Below, one piece after another: positions 1-5,876 of a stretch of 7,594 nucleotides of DNA. This DNA is from JAOUEE01 sp051011595 (lineage in GTDB: Bacteria > Actinomycetota > Acidimicrobiia > Acidimicrobiales > SHLQ01): NCBI GenBank assembly GCA_051011595.1, contig JBPCTQ010000189.1, forward strand, positions 1 through 7,594, in the 5' to 3' direction. Position 1 is the stretch's first letter, and each line of letters starts with the position of its first letter. Both the position numbers and the translations under genes were made by a program. The notes below the pieces were generated by a model. It did not search any database and was not told where the DNA came from. It saw only the letters and a program-made list of their open reading frames with translations.

Positions 1-666
1 GATGTGGGCTACGTGGTGGCCGATGTCACCGATGAGGAGCAGGTCCAGGCCGCGTTGTCGGTGGTGGTCGAGCGCGCCGGCGGACTGGCCGGCGTGGTCG
101 CCAACGCCGGCGGTGGCGGTGGCATCATGCCGCTGCATCTGCAGGACACCGAGGAATTCCTGCGGGTGCTCCACCTGAACGTGTTGAGCACGTTTCTGTG
201 TGCCAAACACGCCGTGCCGCACATGGTGGCCAATGGTGGGGGATCGTTCGTGGGCATGAGTTCCATCGCGGGCCACGTGACCCACCTCGATTTCGGCGCC
301 TACCCGGTGGCCAAGGCGGGGATCGAGCAGCTCATGCGCAATGCGGCCGACGAGTTCGGGCGCTCCAACCTGCGTTTCAACGCCATCCGCCCGGGGTTCA
401 TCGCCACCGAGATCATGGAAGGGGTGCCACGCGACAGCGAGGTGTACCGCAGCTACATCGTCAACACACCGCTGGGCGACGTCGGTCAGCCCGAGGATGT
501 CGGTTCCCTGGCCCGCTTCCTGATCGGACCCGAGTCGCGATGGATCACCGGTCAGTGCATCAACGTCGACGGTGGCCACAGCCTGCGCCGAGGTCCGGAC
601 TTCTCCCCGTTCATCTCCGGCGCCCTCGGTGATGCCGTCATGGGGGGCGCGCTGCCGCCGGAGTGA
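1..666 (+). CDS. SDR family NAD(P)-dependent oxidoreductase, 5'-truncated by window edge
   Basis: This is the C-terminal 221 residues of a classical short-chain dehydrogenase/reductase, a soluble enzyme that oxidises an alcohol or reduces a carbonyl using NAD(P). The reading frame is open from base 1, and the N-terminal TGxxxGIG cofactor motif must lie upstream of the window. Numbering from the first visible residue, I see the adenine-pocket D8-V9, the NAG motif at 35-37, and a complete catalytic tetrad of N60, S88, Y101 and K105 (YPVAK). The RPG motif follows at 130-132 with T136 after it, and then the terminal NVDGG at 188-192. About 29 residues follow that motif (HSLRRGPDFSPF and onward), a longer tail than in minimal SDRs. 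I recall similar GGHxLRRGPDF tails in other actinobacterial SDRs. The codon at base 4 is GTG, but it cannot be the real start because the Rossmann beginning is missing. The substrate is unknown. It ends 4 bases before the stop of the convergent P450 gene. Confidence 0.93.
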   Translation, partial: DVGYVVADVTDEEQVQAALSVVVERAGGLAGVVANAGGGGGIMPLHLQDTEEFLRVLHLNVLSTFLCAKHAVPHMVANGGGSFVGMSSIAGHVTHLDFGAYPVAKAGIEQLMRNAADEFGRSNLRFNAIRPGFIATEIMEGVPRDSEVYRSYIVNTPLGDVGQPEDVGSLARFLIGPESRWITGQCINVDGGHSLRRGPDFSPFISGALGDAVMGGALPPE

Positions 667-670
667 CGGT

Positions 671-1870
671 TCAGTTGGCTTCGACCGCCACCTGGGCTTC
701 GGCCAGCCCGTACACGAAGGCGTTGGGCATCTCCACCGGCGTGGTGCCCTCGACCAACTTCATGGATGCGACTCGCTTCAGCAGCTCTTCGAAGAAGATC
801 TTGATCTCGAGCCGAGCCAACGACGCGCCCAGGCAGAAGTGGGTGCCGAAGCCGAACGCGATGTGATGGTTGGGGTCACGGGTGACCTCGAGGGCCTCTG
901 GATCATCGAAGTGTTCCGGGTCGCGATTGGCCGACGAGTACATGAGCACCACTTGCTCTCCGGCCGCGATCGGCGTTCCGGCCACCTCGGTGTCGGCTGA
1001 CGCCGTGCGGCACATGTTGTGGATCGGGGTGACATAACGAATGAACTCCTCGACGGCGATGTCGAGATCGGCACCGTTGCGCAACTTTTGCCACTGATCG
1101 GGGTGGTCGATGAGATCCAGCAGTGTCCGAGCGATCACCGTCCTGGTGGTTTCGGCGCCGCCGTCGAGCAGGAGCAGGCAGTCGCTGATGATCTGATCGA
1201 TGCCGAAGTCGGATCCGTCGGACATGCCGGCTCGTTCGGTGTCGACCCACACCGACATGACATCGTCGGCCGGGCAGGTCTTCTTCTCCTCATACAGCTC
1301 GATACATGCGGCGGTGAACTCGAACACGGCGGACACCCCGTCGTCGTCGTGGTAACGAGGCCCGCCGCCGAGGGCAATGGTGCGCTCGCTCCAGTCACGC
1401 AGGCTGGGCGCCATCTCGTCCGGGAAACCCAACAACAAACCGATCATCATCGCCGGCAGCGGCGCCGCCAGCTCTTCGACGATGTCGCCGGATCCCTTGG
1501 CCACGAAGTCGTCGATGAGGGTGGTGACCACGGCGCGGATGTGTTCCTCGAAGGTCGACACTGCTCGCGGTGTGAAACGGCGTGACACCAACAGGCGGCG
1601 GGCGGTGTGGTGCGGATCGTCGAGCCCGATGATCGACGAATCGGCGGGGATGTTGGGCCGATAGCCGCCTTTGGTCTTGTCGGAGCTGATGAACAGCTTC
1701 TTGTTCTTCTCGATGGCGACGATGTCGTCGTAGCGGCTGATGCCCCACAGCTCGTTGACGGAGTCCCAGTACACCGGCTCGTTCTCGCGGAGCCACTGGT
1801 ATCGGCTGTACGGGTCGTCGACGTAGAAGTCGCCTTCGAGCAGGTCGATGTCGAGTCGCGTGGAAGACAT
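671..1870 (-). CDS. Cytochrome P450 (CYP125/CYP142-like group)
   Basis: This is a soluble bacterial haem-thiolate monooxygenase of 399 residues, the usual length for bacterial P450s. It inserts one oxygen atom from O2 into an organic substrate, using electrons from a separate ferredoxin and reductase; neither is encoded in this window. Visible motifs in order are the C-helix segment DDPHHTARRLLVSRRFTPR (84-102), the I-helix oxygen-activation motif GGAETT (237-242), the K-helix ExxR (E275, R278), and the haem loop FGFGTHFCLG (339-348) with the cysteine ligand C346. The stretch NMCRTASADTE and the FGFGTHFCLG loop closely resemble my memory of mycobacterial CYP142/CYP125 sterol side-chain oxidases, so a sterol or branched lipid substrate is a reasonable but unproven guess. 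The ATG at 1870 gives the standard N-terminus and lies 6 nt downstream of a TACTAT box, with no Shine-Dalgarno sequence. The gene upstream on the same strand ends 28 nt before it. Confidence 0.96.
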   Translation of the reverse strand: MSSTRLDIDLLEGDFYVDDPYSRYQWLRENEPVYWDSVNELWGISRYDDIVAIEKNKKLFISSDKTKGGYRPNIPADSSIIGLDDPHHTARRLLVSRRFTPRAVSTFEEHIRAVVTTLIDDFVAKGSGDIVEELAAPLPAMMIGLLLGFPDEMAPSLRDWSERTIALGGGPRYHDDDGVSAVFEFTAACIELYEEKKTCPADDVMSVWVDTERAGMSDGSDFGIDQIISDCLLLLDGGAETTRTVIARTLLDLIDHPDQWQKLRNGADLDIAVEEFIRYVTPIHNMCRTASADTEVAGTPIAAGEQVVLMYSSANRDPEHFDDPEALEVTRDPNHHIAFGFGTHFCLGASLARLEIKIFFEELLKRVASMKLVEGTTPVEMPNAFVYGLAEAQVAVEAN

Positions 1871-1882
1871 GGCGAGATAGTA
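1871..1882 (-). promoter_or_regulatory. Leaderless-type -10 element for the P450 gene
   Basis: Read on the minus strand, TACTAT (1882 to 1877) fits the actinobacterial TANNNT -10 consensus and is followed by CTCGCC and then the P450 ATG. The predicted transcription start therefore falls on or next to the start codon. The gap contains no Shine-Dalgarno sequence, as expected for a leaderless mRNA. No clear -35 hexamer is visible 16-18 bases upstream. The box begins 16 bases after the TAG stop of the upstream gene, so the P450 can be transcribed independently of it. Confidence 0.6.
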
Positions 1883-1898
1883 GAACCCCGCCCGTGCT

Positions 1899-2288
1899 CT
1901 ACGGGAAAAGCGACCGGAGGGCCTGGAACACGACGAGCACCAGGCTCAGCAGAATCGGCACGGGAATGGCGATGATCAGGGCCCACGTGAGGGCACGGAT
2001 CCACCCCGGACGGTCGCGGAATCGTCGCGAGAACGGAGCGTCGTGGTCGTCGCCGGCCGGTGTTTCGACCTCGTCGGCCAGCGCCTCGCGTGCCTCGTCG
2101 GCCGCCTCCTCGCGAACGCAGACCGAGAACCACCGTTCAGTCACGTGATGAGGGGCGACGGTCGAGGCCGGGTCGCCGAGCACGGCGGAGTCGATGCCGA
2201 CATGGGTGAGTCGGGCCGACGCCAGGTCGGCCGCGAAGCGGCTGCCGAATTCGGCGATGGCCACCATGCCGGGCAAGGGGCGGGGCAT
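1899..2288 (-). CDS. Small protein with DUF2007-like domain and C-terminal transmembrane helix
   Basis: This is a hypothetical protein of 129 residues from the chosen ATG. Its N-terminal part (VAIAEFGSRFAADLASARL, then a GIDSAVLGDP segment and an SVCVREEAADEAREALAD segment) has the pattern of the DUF2007 family, small alpha/beta domains of unclear function sometimes called putative signal-transducing domains. A charged linker rich in Asp and Arg follows, then one hydrophobic helix near the C-terminus (WALIIAIPVPILLSLVLVV) with Arg and Trp before it. The domain is therefore probably tethered to the cytoplasmic membrane. The frame stays open up to a GTG at 2378, and another ATG lies at 2267. 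I chose 2288 because codons upstream of it lose the strong G/C third-position bias and encode an Arg-rich stretch, while the family-like region starts just after it. None of the candidate starts has a clear ribosome binding site. It precedes the P450 on the same strand, separated by 28 nt. Confidence 0.75.
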   Translation of the reverse strand: MPRPLPGMVAIAEFGSRFAADLASARLTHVGIDSAVLGDPASTVAPHHVTERWFSVCVREEAADEAREALADEVETPAGDDHDAPFSRRFRDRPGWIRALTWALIIAIPVPILLSLVLVVFQALRSLFP

Positions 2289-2421
2289 CAGCTCGGACCG
2301 GGTGGCACGACCGCGGCGGTCGCGGCCCGGACGCCGAGATCGCAGGTCACCGGGTGATGCATGCCCCTTGTTGTACACCGTGGCCGGGGTCTACGTCGCC
2401 CGCCGTCGCTACCCTGCGCCC
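2289..2421. other. Divergent intergenic region
   Basis: This is the longest gene-free stretch here, lying between the divergently transcribed DUF2007-like gene and the alcohol dehydrogenase gene. It holds the dehydrogenase -10 box near its right end. A possible weak minus-strand -10, TACAAC (2374 to 2369), occurs within it. If the GTG at 2378 were the true start of the minus-strand gene, the region would shrink to 43 bases. I see no operator-like long palindrome in it. Confidence 0.5.
2410..2415 (+). promoter_or_regulatory. Leaderless-type -10 element for the alcohol dehydrogenase
   Basis: TACCCT matches TANNNT and ends 6 nt before the ATG at 2422 (spacer GCGCCC). This is the same spacing as the P450 promoter. 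No Shine-Dalgarno sequence precedes the ATG, so the gene is probably translated from a leaderless transcript. The expected -35 position (about 2386-2393) reads GGGGTCTA, which is not a convincing hexamer. Confidence 0.55.
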
Positions 2422-3363
2422 ATGCGCGCGGTACGAGTGCTCGACGGTGAAGCGGTCGTCCAGGATGTGGAGATGGCCGAGCCTCCCGACGGGTGGGTCG
2501 TGCTCGACGTGACCGCCAACGGCATCTGCGGGTCCGATCACCATCTCATCGAGATGGGTGTCGAGGTCACCCTGGGTCACGAGATCGCCGGCCGTGACCC
2601 CGATGGGCGAGCCTTTGCCGTACAACCCATCGAGTACTGCGGTTCGTGTGTGGCGTGCGTCGATGGCCGTACCGATCTGTGCCGCGCCCTGACCGGACCG
2701 GTCGGTGTGCTGCTCGACGGTGGTCTGGCCGAGCAGGTGGCCGTGCCGCCGAGCTGCTTGGTGCCACTCGACGATGGGCTCGATCCCGCCCATGCCTGTC
2801 TGGTCGAACCGGTCGCGGTCGCGGTACACGCCGTCAATCGGGCCGAGCTCGCCGACGGCGACCATGTGCTCGTCATCGGCGGTGGGCCCATCGGCTTGGC
2901 CGCCGGTGTGGCCGCGGCCGGCGCCGGTGCCCAGGTCGAATTGGTGGCCCGTCACCCCCACCAGGTCGCGGCGGGCGAGCGACTGGAGCTGCCGGTGGCC
3001 GCCGGCCGCGACTACGACGTGGTGATCGAGGCGGCTGGTCACCAGTCGGCCCTGGTCGAGGCCATCGATCGCTGTCGGCCCGGCGGCAAGGTGGCCATAC
3101 CGGGTGTGTATTGGGAGCCGGTCACCCTCACCCAACCGGCCATCTGGTTGAGCAAGCAGATCGATCTGAAGCCCACGATGTACTACGGCCATCACCACGG
3201 TCGACGCGAAACCGACCTGGCCGCCGAGCTACTGGCCCAGCGCCCCGACCTGGCCGACGTGCTCATCACCCACCGTTTCCCACTCGACGATGCGCCCCAG
3301 GCCTTCGCCGTGGCGGCTGACCGGGCCGCCGGTGCCATCAAAGTGGTGATCGAGCCGGACTGA
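2422..3363 (+). CDS. Compact zinc-dependent medium-chain alcohol dehydrogenase
   Basis: This is a cytosolic NAD(P)-dependent dehydrogenase of the medium-chain (GroES-like) superfamily, expected to interconvert an alcohol or polyol with an aldehyde or ketone. The catalytic zinc residues are present: C36 in GICGSD, H53-E54 in LGHE, and E129 in LVEP. The structural zinc lobe is also complete, with four cysteines at 73, 76, 79 and 87. The Rossmann motif GGGPIG is at 153-158. After the second strand the sequence reads ELVARHP, with A176-R177 where NAD-specific members usually have Asp, so NADP(H) use is plausible. At 313 residues it is short for a family of about 340-360. The usual VxxVGxxV...GDRV segment after GHE and a segment of the nucleotide-binding domain before YDVVIEAAG both look trimmed. 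The frame is open upstream, but the ATG at 2422 gives the standard N-terminus and sits 6 nt after a -10 box. The substrate cannot be read from the sequence. Confidence 0.93.
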   Translation: MRAVRVLDGEAVVQDVEMAEPPDGWVVLDVTANGICGSDHHLIEMGVEVTLGHEIAGRDPDGRAFAVQPIEYCGSCVACVDGRTDLCRALTGPVGVLLDGGLAEQVAVPPSCLVPLDDGLDPAHACLVEPVAVAVHAVNRAELADGDHVLVIGGGPIGLAAGVAAAGAGAQVELVARHPHQVAAGERLELPVAAGRDYDVVIEAAGHQSALVEAIDRCRPGGKVAIPGVYWEPVTLTQPAIWLSKQIDLKPTMYYGHHHGRRETDLAAELLAQRPDLADVLITHRFPLDDAPQAFAVAADRAAGAIKVVIEPD

Positions 3364-3365
3364 GC

Positions 3366-3390
3366 GGTCCGGCACTGACGAGCCCGGACC
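3366..3390 (+). terminator. Hairpin after the alcohol dehydrogenase (possible terminator or operator)
   Basis: GGTCCGG (3366-3372) and CCGGACC (3384-3390) form a perfect 7-bp GC-rich stem with an 11-nt loop, starting 3 nt after the dehydrogenase stop. No T-run follows, so it is not a classical intrinsic terminator, although U-less hairpins are proposed to terminate in some actinobacteria. The loop contains CTGACG, the best -35 candidate for the downstream PEBP gene. The same inverted repeat could therefore be a binding site for a regulator of that promoter. Confidence 0.45.
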
Positions 3391-3403
3391 AGGCCGGTAG
3401 CAT
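3375..3403 (+). promoter_or_regulatory. Sigma-70-like promoter for the PEBP-ABC operon
   Basis: CTGACG (3375-3380, four of six matches to TTGACA) and TAGCAT (3398-3403, fits TANNNT) are separated by exactly 17 bp. This is the best-formed promoter in the window. Transcription would start near 3410, leaving a 5' leader of about 23 nt that includes the ribosome binding site of the PEBP gene. The -35 hexamer lies inside the loop of the hairpin at 3366-3390. Confidence 0.6.
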
Positions 3404-3420
3404 CCGATCGCTCGATCACC

Positions 3421-3425
3421 GGAGG
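3421..3425 (+). promoter_or_regulatory. Ribosome binding site GGAGG of the PEBP gene
   Basis: GGAGG ends 7 nt before the ATG at 3433 and fixes that start. It is the only textbook Shine-Dalgarno sequence at good spacing in this window, in contrast with the leaderless-looking genes to its left. Confidence 0.8.
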
Positions 3426-3432
3426 TTCTGTC

Positions 3433-4047
3433 ATGGGTCTGACCATCACCGTCGACGGGTTCTCGCCCGACGGCCCCATTCCCGAAACGTTCGGGTTCTG
3501 TGCGCTCGACGGCATGGGTGCGAACCGCAACCCTCGGGTGGCGTGGACCGGAGCGCCTGACGGCGTCAGCTCCTTCGCCCTGTTGTGTGTCGATCCCGAT
3601 GCCCCCACCGACGCCACCAACGTCAACAAGGAAGGGGTGACGGTTCCGGCCGACCTGCCCCGAGCCGACTTCGCCCACTGGGTGCTGGTCGACATCGCGG
3701 CCGGCGTCGCCGAGATCGCCGAAGGAGCCGACAGCGACGGGGTGACGCCTGGGGGCAAACCCACCGGACCCACCGCACTGGGGGTCCGAGGTCACAACGA
3801 CTTCACCGGGTGGTTCGAGGGTGATGCCGACATGGGCGGCACCTACGGTGGTTATGACGGTCCGTGCCCGCCGGCCAACGACGAGATCATCCACCACTAC
3901 ACGTTCACGGTGTACGCACTCGACACCGAGTCGCTCGGGTTGTCCGGTGATTTCGGGGTGGGGGATGCCGTTGCGGCCATGGCCGGCCACGTGCTCGACC
4001 AGGCGTCGGTCACCGGCACCTACACCCTCAACCCCGACGTGCGCTGA
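3433..4047 (+). CDS. PEBP / YbhB-YbcL family (Raf kinase inhibitor-like) protein
   Basis: This is a protein of 204 residues of the phosphatidylethanolamine-binding protein family. These are small beta-rich proteins with an anion pocket that binds phosphate-containing or other small ligands; bacterial members mostly lack a proven role. Seen in the sequence are an N-terminal NRNPRVAW segment (31-38), the first conserved region CVDPDAP (52-58), AHWVLVDI (81-88), and the second conserved region YDGPCPP (141-147) followed by the HHY (154-156). There is no signal peptide or membrane segment, so it is probably cytoplasmic. It is longer than typical YbhB proteins (about 150-180) because of an insertion of about 20 residues between the DPDAP motif and HWVL (TNVNKEGVTVPADLPRADF). 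I recall that insertion from a known bacterial subgroup. It has its own promoter and GGAGG site. The exporter ATPase starts 8 nt after its stop, so the three genes are probably cotranscribed. Confidence 0.93.
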   Translation: MGLTITVDGFSPDGPIPETFGFCALDGMGANRNPRVAWTGAPDGVSSFALLCVDPDAPTDATNVNKEGVTVPADLPRADFAHWVLVDIAAGVAEIAEGADSDGVTPGGKPTGPTALGVRGHNDFTGWFEGDADMGGTYGGYDGPCPPANDEIIHHYTFTVYALDTESLGLSGDFGVGDAVAAMAGHVLDQASVTGTYTLNPDVR

Positions 4048-4055
4048 ATACCGCG

Positions 4056-5000
4056 TTGGCGCAGTCACCCATCATCGAGGTTGCCGGCCTGGTCAAGGCC
4101 TACGGCGAACACCGGGCGGTCGACGACGTCACGTTCTCGGTGGCCGAAGGTGAGGTGCTGGCCGTGCTCGGTCCCAACGGTGCGGGCAAAACCTCCACCG
4201 TGGAGATCCTCGAGGGCCATCGCCAGGCCACCAGCGGCCGGGTGAAGGTACTCGGAACCGATCCGGCCCGAGCTGAACCGGCGTTTCGCGACCGCATCGG
4301 GATCGTGCTGCAGGAGACCGGTATCGAACCGCAGTTGAGTGTGCGGGAGGCGATCAGCGTCTACGGGTCGGTGTACTCCAAGCGCCGCGACACCGACGAG
4401 CTGCTCGAGCTGGTCGGCCTCGTCGACGAGTCCGAGCTCCGTTTCCGGCAGTTGTCCGGCGGCCAGCAACGTCGCCTCGACCTGGCGCTGGGACTGGTGG
4501 GCGATCCCGACTTGTTGTTCCTCGACGAGCCGACCACCGGTTTCGATCCGGCCGCCCGCCGCCAGTCGTGGTCGCTCATCGAAGGACTCACCGGCCTGGG
4601 CAAGACCGTGTTGCTCACCACCCACTACCTCGACGAGGCCCAACGGCTCGCCGATCGGGTGATCGTGATGAGCTCGGGTTCGATCGTGGCCGAGGGGTCG
4701 CCCGACCAGTTGCTCGCCCGCAGCAGTCAGCTCACCCGGATCTCCTTCACGTTGCCGCAGGGGGATGGTGCGGTCGATGACCTGTTCGGCGGCGTCGACG
4801 GCGAAGTTCGTGGCCGCAATGGTCGCGTCGAGATACACACCGCCCGACCCACCGCCGACCTGGCCCAGGTGTGTGGCTGGGCGGCCGAACGCAGCATCGA
4901 GCTCGGCGGTCTGGAGGTGGCTCGGCCGTCACTGGAGGACGTCTATCTCGATCTGGTGGGCGAGCTCGGCGACGACAACGATGAGCCGGTGGTCCCGTGA
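4056..5000 (+). CDS. ABC transporter ATP-binding protein (ABC-2 exporter, DrrA/CcmA type)
   Basis: This is the nucleotide-binding subunit of an ABC-2 exporter, which hydrolyses ATP at the inner membrane face to drive export of a drug-like or lipid-like substrate. Of 314 residues, the first 220 or so form the ATPase. It has Walker A GPNGAGKTS (39-47), the Q-loop glutamine Q86, signature LSGGQ (133-137), Walker B LLFLDE (153-158) with catalytic E158, and the switch histidine H190. All key residues are intact. A C-terminal extension of about 90 residues ends in the PSLEDVYLDLVG segment typical of the DrrA-like COG1131 group. Translation must start at TTG (4056): no ATG or GTG precedes the conserved IIEVAGLVKAYG, and no Shine-Dalgarno sequence is seen. 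The 8-nt gap from the PEBP stop suggests that reinitiating ribosomes supply translation. Its last bases overlap the permease start. The substrate is not predictable. Confidence 0.95.
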   Translation: MAQSPIIEVAGLVKAYGEHRAVDDVTFSVAEGEVLAVLGPNGAGKTSTVEILEGHRQATSGRVKVLGTDPARAEPAFRDRIGIVLQETGIEPQLSVREAISVYGSVYSKRRDTDELLELVGLVDESELRFRQLSGGQQRRLDLALGLVGDPDLLFLDEPTTGFDPAARRQSWSLIEGLTGLGKTVLLTTHYLDEAQRLADRVIVMSSGSIVAEGSPDQLLARSSQLTRISFTLPQGDGAVDDLFGGVDGEVRGRNGRVEIHTARPTADLAQVCGWAAERSIELGGLEVARPSLEDVYLDLVGELGDDNDEPVVP

Positions 5001-5818
5001 GCAGCTGGGCGAGCGCGACGTGGGGTCAGACCCGAAATCAGAACCGGGTGTTCTGGCGTACGCCGATCTCCGCCTTCTTCACGCTGGTCTTCCCGCTCAT
5101 GTTCCTCGTCCTGTTCGGCCTGATCTTCGAGGACATCGAGATCGAGGGCGGCACGGTGGAGGCCGCGCAGTTCTACGCACCCTCGCTGGCGGTGTTCGCC
5201 GCCGCGTCGGCCACCTTCACCAACCTGGCCATCAACCTGTCGATCCAACGCGACGAGGGCATTCTCAAGCGATGGCGGGGCACGCCGATCGCACCGTCGT
5301 CGTTCATGGCCGGTGCGGTGGGATCCGGGTTGTGGATCGCACTCCTCGCCAACGGCACCATGCTGGCGATCGGCGCCATTGCCTACGGCATCGAGGTCGA
5401 GGTGGCCAAACTCCCCGCTGCCGGGTTGGCGTTCGTGGTCGGTTCGGTGTCGTTCGCCGCCATGGGTGTGGCACTGTCGGGGCTGGCCAAGTCGAGTCGG
5501 AACGCGCCGGCGGCGGCGCAGGCGTTCTTGTTGCCCATGGCCTTCATCTCCGACGTATTCGTCACCACCACCGATGCGCCCCGCGCCGTGCAGGTCATCG
5601 GCGACATCTTGCCGCTCAAGCCGTTCGTGGTGGCCTTCAGTGCGGCCTTCAATCCCTTCGTCGAGGCCCCTGGGTTCCAGTGGGACCGACTGGCCGTGGT
5701 GGCGGCCTGGGGTGTCGCCGGTGCGGTCGTCGCCAGTCGGCGGTTCACGTGGGAGCCGGTGCCGGGTGGATCACGGGAGTCCGGGCGGCGCACCCGATCA
5801 CGACGCACGTCGGCCTGA
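4997..5818 (+). CDS. ABC-2 type transporter permease
   Basis: This is the membrane subunit that pairs with the preceding ATPase to form an exporter, probably as two permeases plus two ATPases. It has 273 residues and six hydrophobic segments, at roughly 25-44, 60-82, 104-128, 139-162, 171-190 and 231-247, which is the standard ABC-2 topology. The N-terminal FWRTPISAFFTLVFPLMFLV segment and the cytoplasmic RDEGILKRWRGTPI loop (85-98) are hallmarks of the COG0842 group. The loop is thought to contact the ATPase. The C-terminus after the last helix is a short Arg-rich tail. The GTG start (4997-4999) overlaps the TGA stop of the ATPase gene (4998-5000), so translation is coupled and the two subunits are made in linked amounts. 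No separate ribosome binding site is visible. Confidence 0.93.
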   Translation: MSSWASATWGQTRNQNRVFWRTPISAFFTLVFPLMFLVLFGLIFEDIEIEGGTVEAAQFYAPSLAVFAAASATFTNLAINLSIQRDEGILKRWRGTPIAPSSFMAGAVGSGLWIALLANGTMLAIGAIAYGIEVEVAKLPAAGLAFVVGSVSFAAMGVALSGLAKSSRNAPAAAQAFLLPMAFISDVFVTTTDAPRAVQVIGDILPLKPFVVAFSAAFNPFVEAPGFQWDRLAVVAAWGVAGAVVASRRFTWEPVPGGSRESGRRTRSRRTSA

Positions 5819-5825
5819 GCTGTCC

Positions 5826-5831
5826 TACCAT
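5826..5831 (+). promoter_or_regulatory. Possible -10 element for the alpha/beta hydrolase
   Basis: TACCAT fits TANNNT and lies 45 nt before the hydrolase ATG, just after the permease stop. No good -35 hexamer is visible at 17-18 bp. A 5-bp GC stem with a GGTT loop (5832-5845) follows directly, around the expected transcription start. The hydrolase could instead be read through from the exporter operon, since only 58 nt separate the genes. Confidence 0.35.
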
Positions 5832-5857
5832 GCGCCGGTTGGCGCCACGGCAGATCC

Positions 5858-5864
5858 AGGGGAG
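5858..5864 (+). promoter_or_regulatory. Probable ribosome binding site of the alpha/beta hydrolase
   Basis: AGGGGAG ends 12 nt before the ATG at 5877, somewhat farther than ideal. It still supports this start over the long open frame that continues upstream inside the permease gene. Confidence 0.5.
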
Positions 5865-5876
5865 AGCAGATCGCTG

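Noticed and set aside
2194..2421. Upstream in-frame extension of the alcohol dehydrogenase
   Set aside because: It overlaps the divergent DUF2007-like gene, is Arg-rich, and precedes a -10 box placed 6 nt before the standard ATG.
2347..3198. Minus-strand open frame of 283 codons opposite the alcohol dehydrogenase
   Set aside because: It is a mirror frame of a zinc dehydrogenase with complete motifs, and it has no family signature of its own.
3229..4068. Minus-strand open frame of 279 codons opposite the PEBP gene
   Set aside because: It is a Gly/Val/Arg-rich shadow of the PEBP and dehydrogenase genes without motifs.
5832..5845. Small GC hairpin (GCGCC-GGTT-GGCGC) after the permease gene
   Set aside because: A 5-bp stem with no T-run is expected by chance in GC-rich DNA. 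I mention it only as context for the weak -10 box.
5313..5876. Upstream in-frame extension of the hydrolase into the permease gene
   Set aside because: The translated extension is Arg/Ser/Trp-rich low-complexity sequence that overlaps the permease in another frame. The hydrolase has a good ATG and ribosome binding site at 5877.
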